From: Acidisphaera sp035272265
GTDB lineage: Bacteria; Pseudomonadota; Alphaproteobacteria; Acetobacterales; Acetobacteraceae
Length of the DNA: 5,056 bases
NCBI GenBank assembly: GCA_035272265.1
Contig: DATEQV010000084.1
Location: 1-5,056, forward strand
Direction: 5' to 3'
Position numbers and translations under genes: made by a program. The notes below the pieces were generated by a model. The model worked only from the letters and a program-made list of their open reading frames with translations. It searched no databases and was not told the origin of the DNA. Within the stretch, counting starts at the first letter, position 1; every line of letters begins with the position of its first letter. Positions 4,488 through 5,056 of the stretch are shown piece by piece.

Positions 4488-5056
4488 CATCGGGGTTCCG
4501 GAACGCGGCCTCTCCGGCGTCCGACACCTCGACCCACTTCGGGTCGGGAGAGGCTTCCGCGGCGTAGTTGTCGTGCCAGTTCCACCATTTGTACGCCGGG
4601 GTCTGGGGGTAGCCCTCCGGCGGGTCCTCCCAAACCTCCTGACGGCCGAGCGGTGTGATGTCGAGGTAGCTCCAGGTGGTCCCCATGGCCTCATCGCCGC
4701 GGTTGTTGATGAAGTAGGTGCGAAACGCGCGCTCGCCGCCGCGGAAGAACACGTTATGGCCGTGCCACTCGTCCACGCCGAAGTCGGCATCGAAGCCGTC
4801 GGTGATGGTGTACCAGGGCATCTCCCAGCCCATCCGCGCCTTCAGGCGCGCGATGTCCGCCTGCGGCGCGCGCGAGGCGTATGCGAGGGTGGTGTCGCGG
4901 GCGTTCAGATGGGCGAGGTGGGCGACCTGATCGGCTCCGAGGGAGCAGCCGCGGCAGGCGTGTTCCGGCCAGCCGAACACCCCGGGTTCGAAGAAGGCGC
5001 GGTAGACGATCAGCTGCCGGCGGCCCTCGAACAGGTCGAGCAGGCTTGCCTTGCCC
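4474..5056 (-). CDS. DUF899 thioredoxin-like protein, 5' end outside the window
   Basis: The visible 193 residues begin in frame at the right edge (G-K-A-S-L-L-D-L-F-E-G-R-R-Q-L-I-V-Y) and continue through H-A-C-R-G-C-S, L-N-A-R-D-T-T-L-A-Y-A-S-R-A-P, M-G-W-E-M-P-W-Y, D-F-G-V-D-E-W-H-G-H-N-V-F-F-R, YLDITPLGRQEVWED and WWNWHDNY. These are landmarks of the DUF899 family, a thioredoxin-like fold; the C-R-G-C pair is the likely redox or binding site. About the first third is outside the window. The reaction is not established to my knowledge. The gene runs to the ISKra4-like terminus, which contributes the last residues (D-R-P and part of the preceding Gly) and the TAA stop. The native C-terminus is therefore altered, though the conserved domain seems complete on this side. 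Confidence 0.85.
   Translation of the reverse strand, partial: GKASLLDLFEGRRQLIVYRAFFEPGVFGWPEHACRGCSLGADQVAHLAHLNARDTTLAYASRAPQADIARLKARMGWEMPWYTITDGFDADFGVDEWHGHNVFFRGGERAFRTYFINNRGDEAMGTTWSYLDITPLGRQEVWEDPPEGYPQTPAYKWWNWHDNYAAEASPDPKWVEVSDAGEAAFRNPDGDRP

Overview
The window is GC-rich DNA with alphaproteobacterial character. The purA tail, the phasin-free but dodecin/DUF6600-bearing gene set, and the DUF899 protein fit an environmental alphaproteobacterium, perhaps Rhodospirillales. That placement is inferred from remembered family sequences and is only moderately secure.

Layout, left to right. The plus strand opens with the last codons of a 3-hydroxyacyl-CoA dehydrogenase (2-55), followed by a headless 3' fragment of adenylosuccinate synthetase (84-218). 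A bidirectional hairpin terminator (223-258) separates these from an intact dodecin gene on the minus strand (269-472) with its own Shine-Dalgarno sequence and a candidate promoter. Next comes a block of debris: a short piece resembling the N-terminal region of a Kup potassium transporter (652-756), the end of an ISKra4-like insertion sequence (755-902), and the N-terminal 44 codons of an IS1634-like transposase (901-1035), which that IS end cuts off.

The largest gene is a minus-strand secreted FecR/DUF6600 protein of 588 residues (1202-2968), with a hairpin terminator just after its stop. About 350 bp without a convincing gene follow. A second debris block comes next: a minus-strand piece of a TraA/MobA-type relaxase-helicase (about 3325-3603), abutting a plus-strand C-terminal piece of a class III aminotransferase (about 3622-3825). 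The aminotransferase stop overlaps the end of an intact 53-residue lipoprotein gene on the minus strand (3819-3980), which ends in ten glycines and a tyrosine. A second, longer and frameshifted ISKra4-like fragment (about 4243-4487) is followed by the 3' part of a DUF899 thioredoxin-like gene (4474-5056, minus), which runs off the right edge.

I see no functional pathway or new defence or metabolic system here. The story is genome decay and rearrangement: three apparently intact, unrelated genes (dodecin, DUF6600 protein, lipoprotein) sit among at least six gene fragments. Two direct copies of one IS end, about 91% identical over 148 bp and 3,585 bp apart, bracket most of the window. In both places the IS end supplies all or part of the stop codon of the gene it joins.
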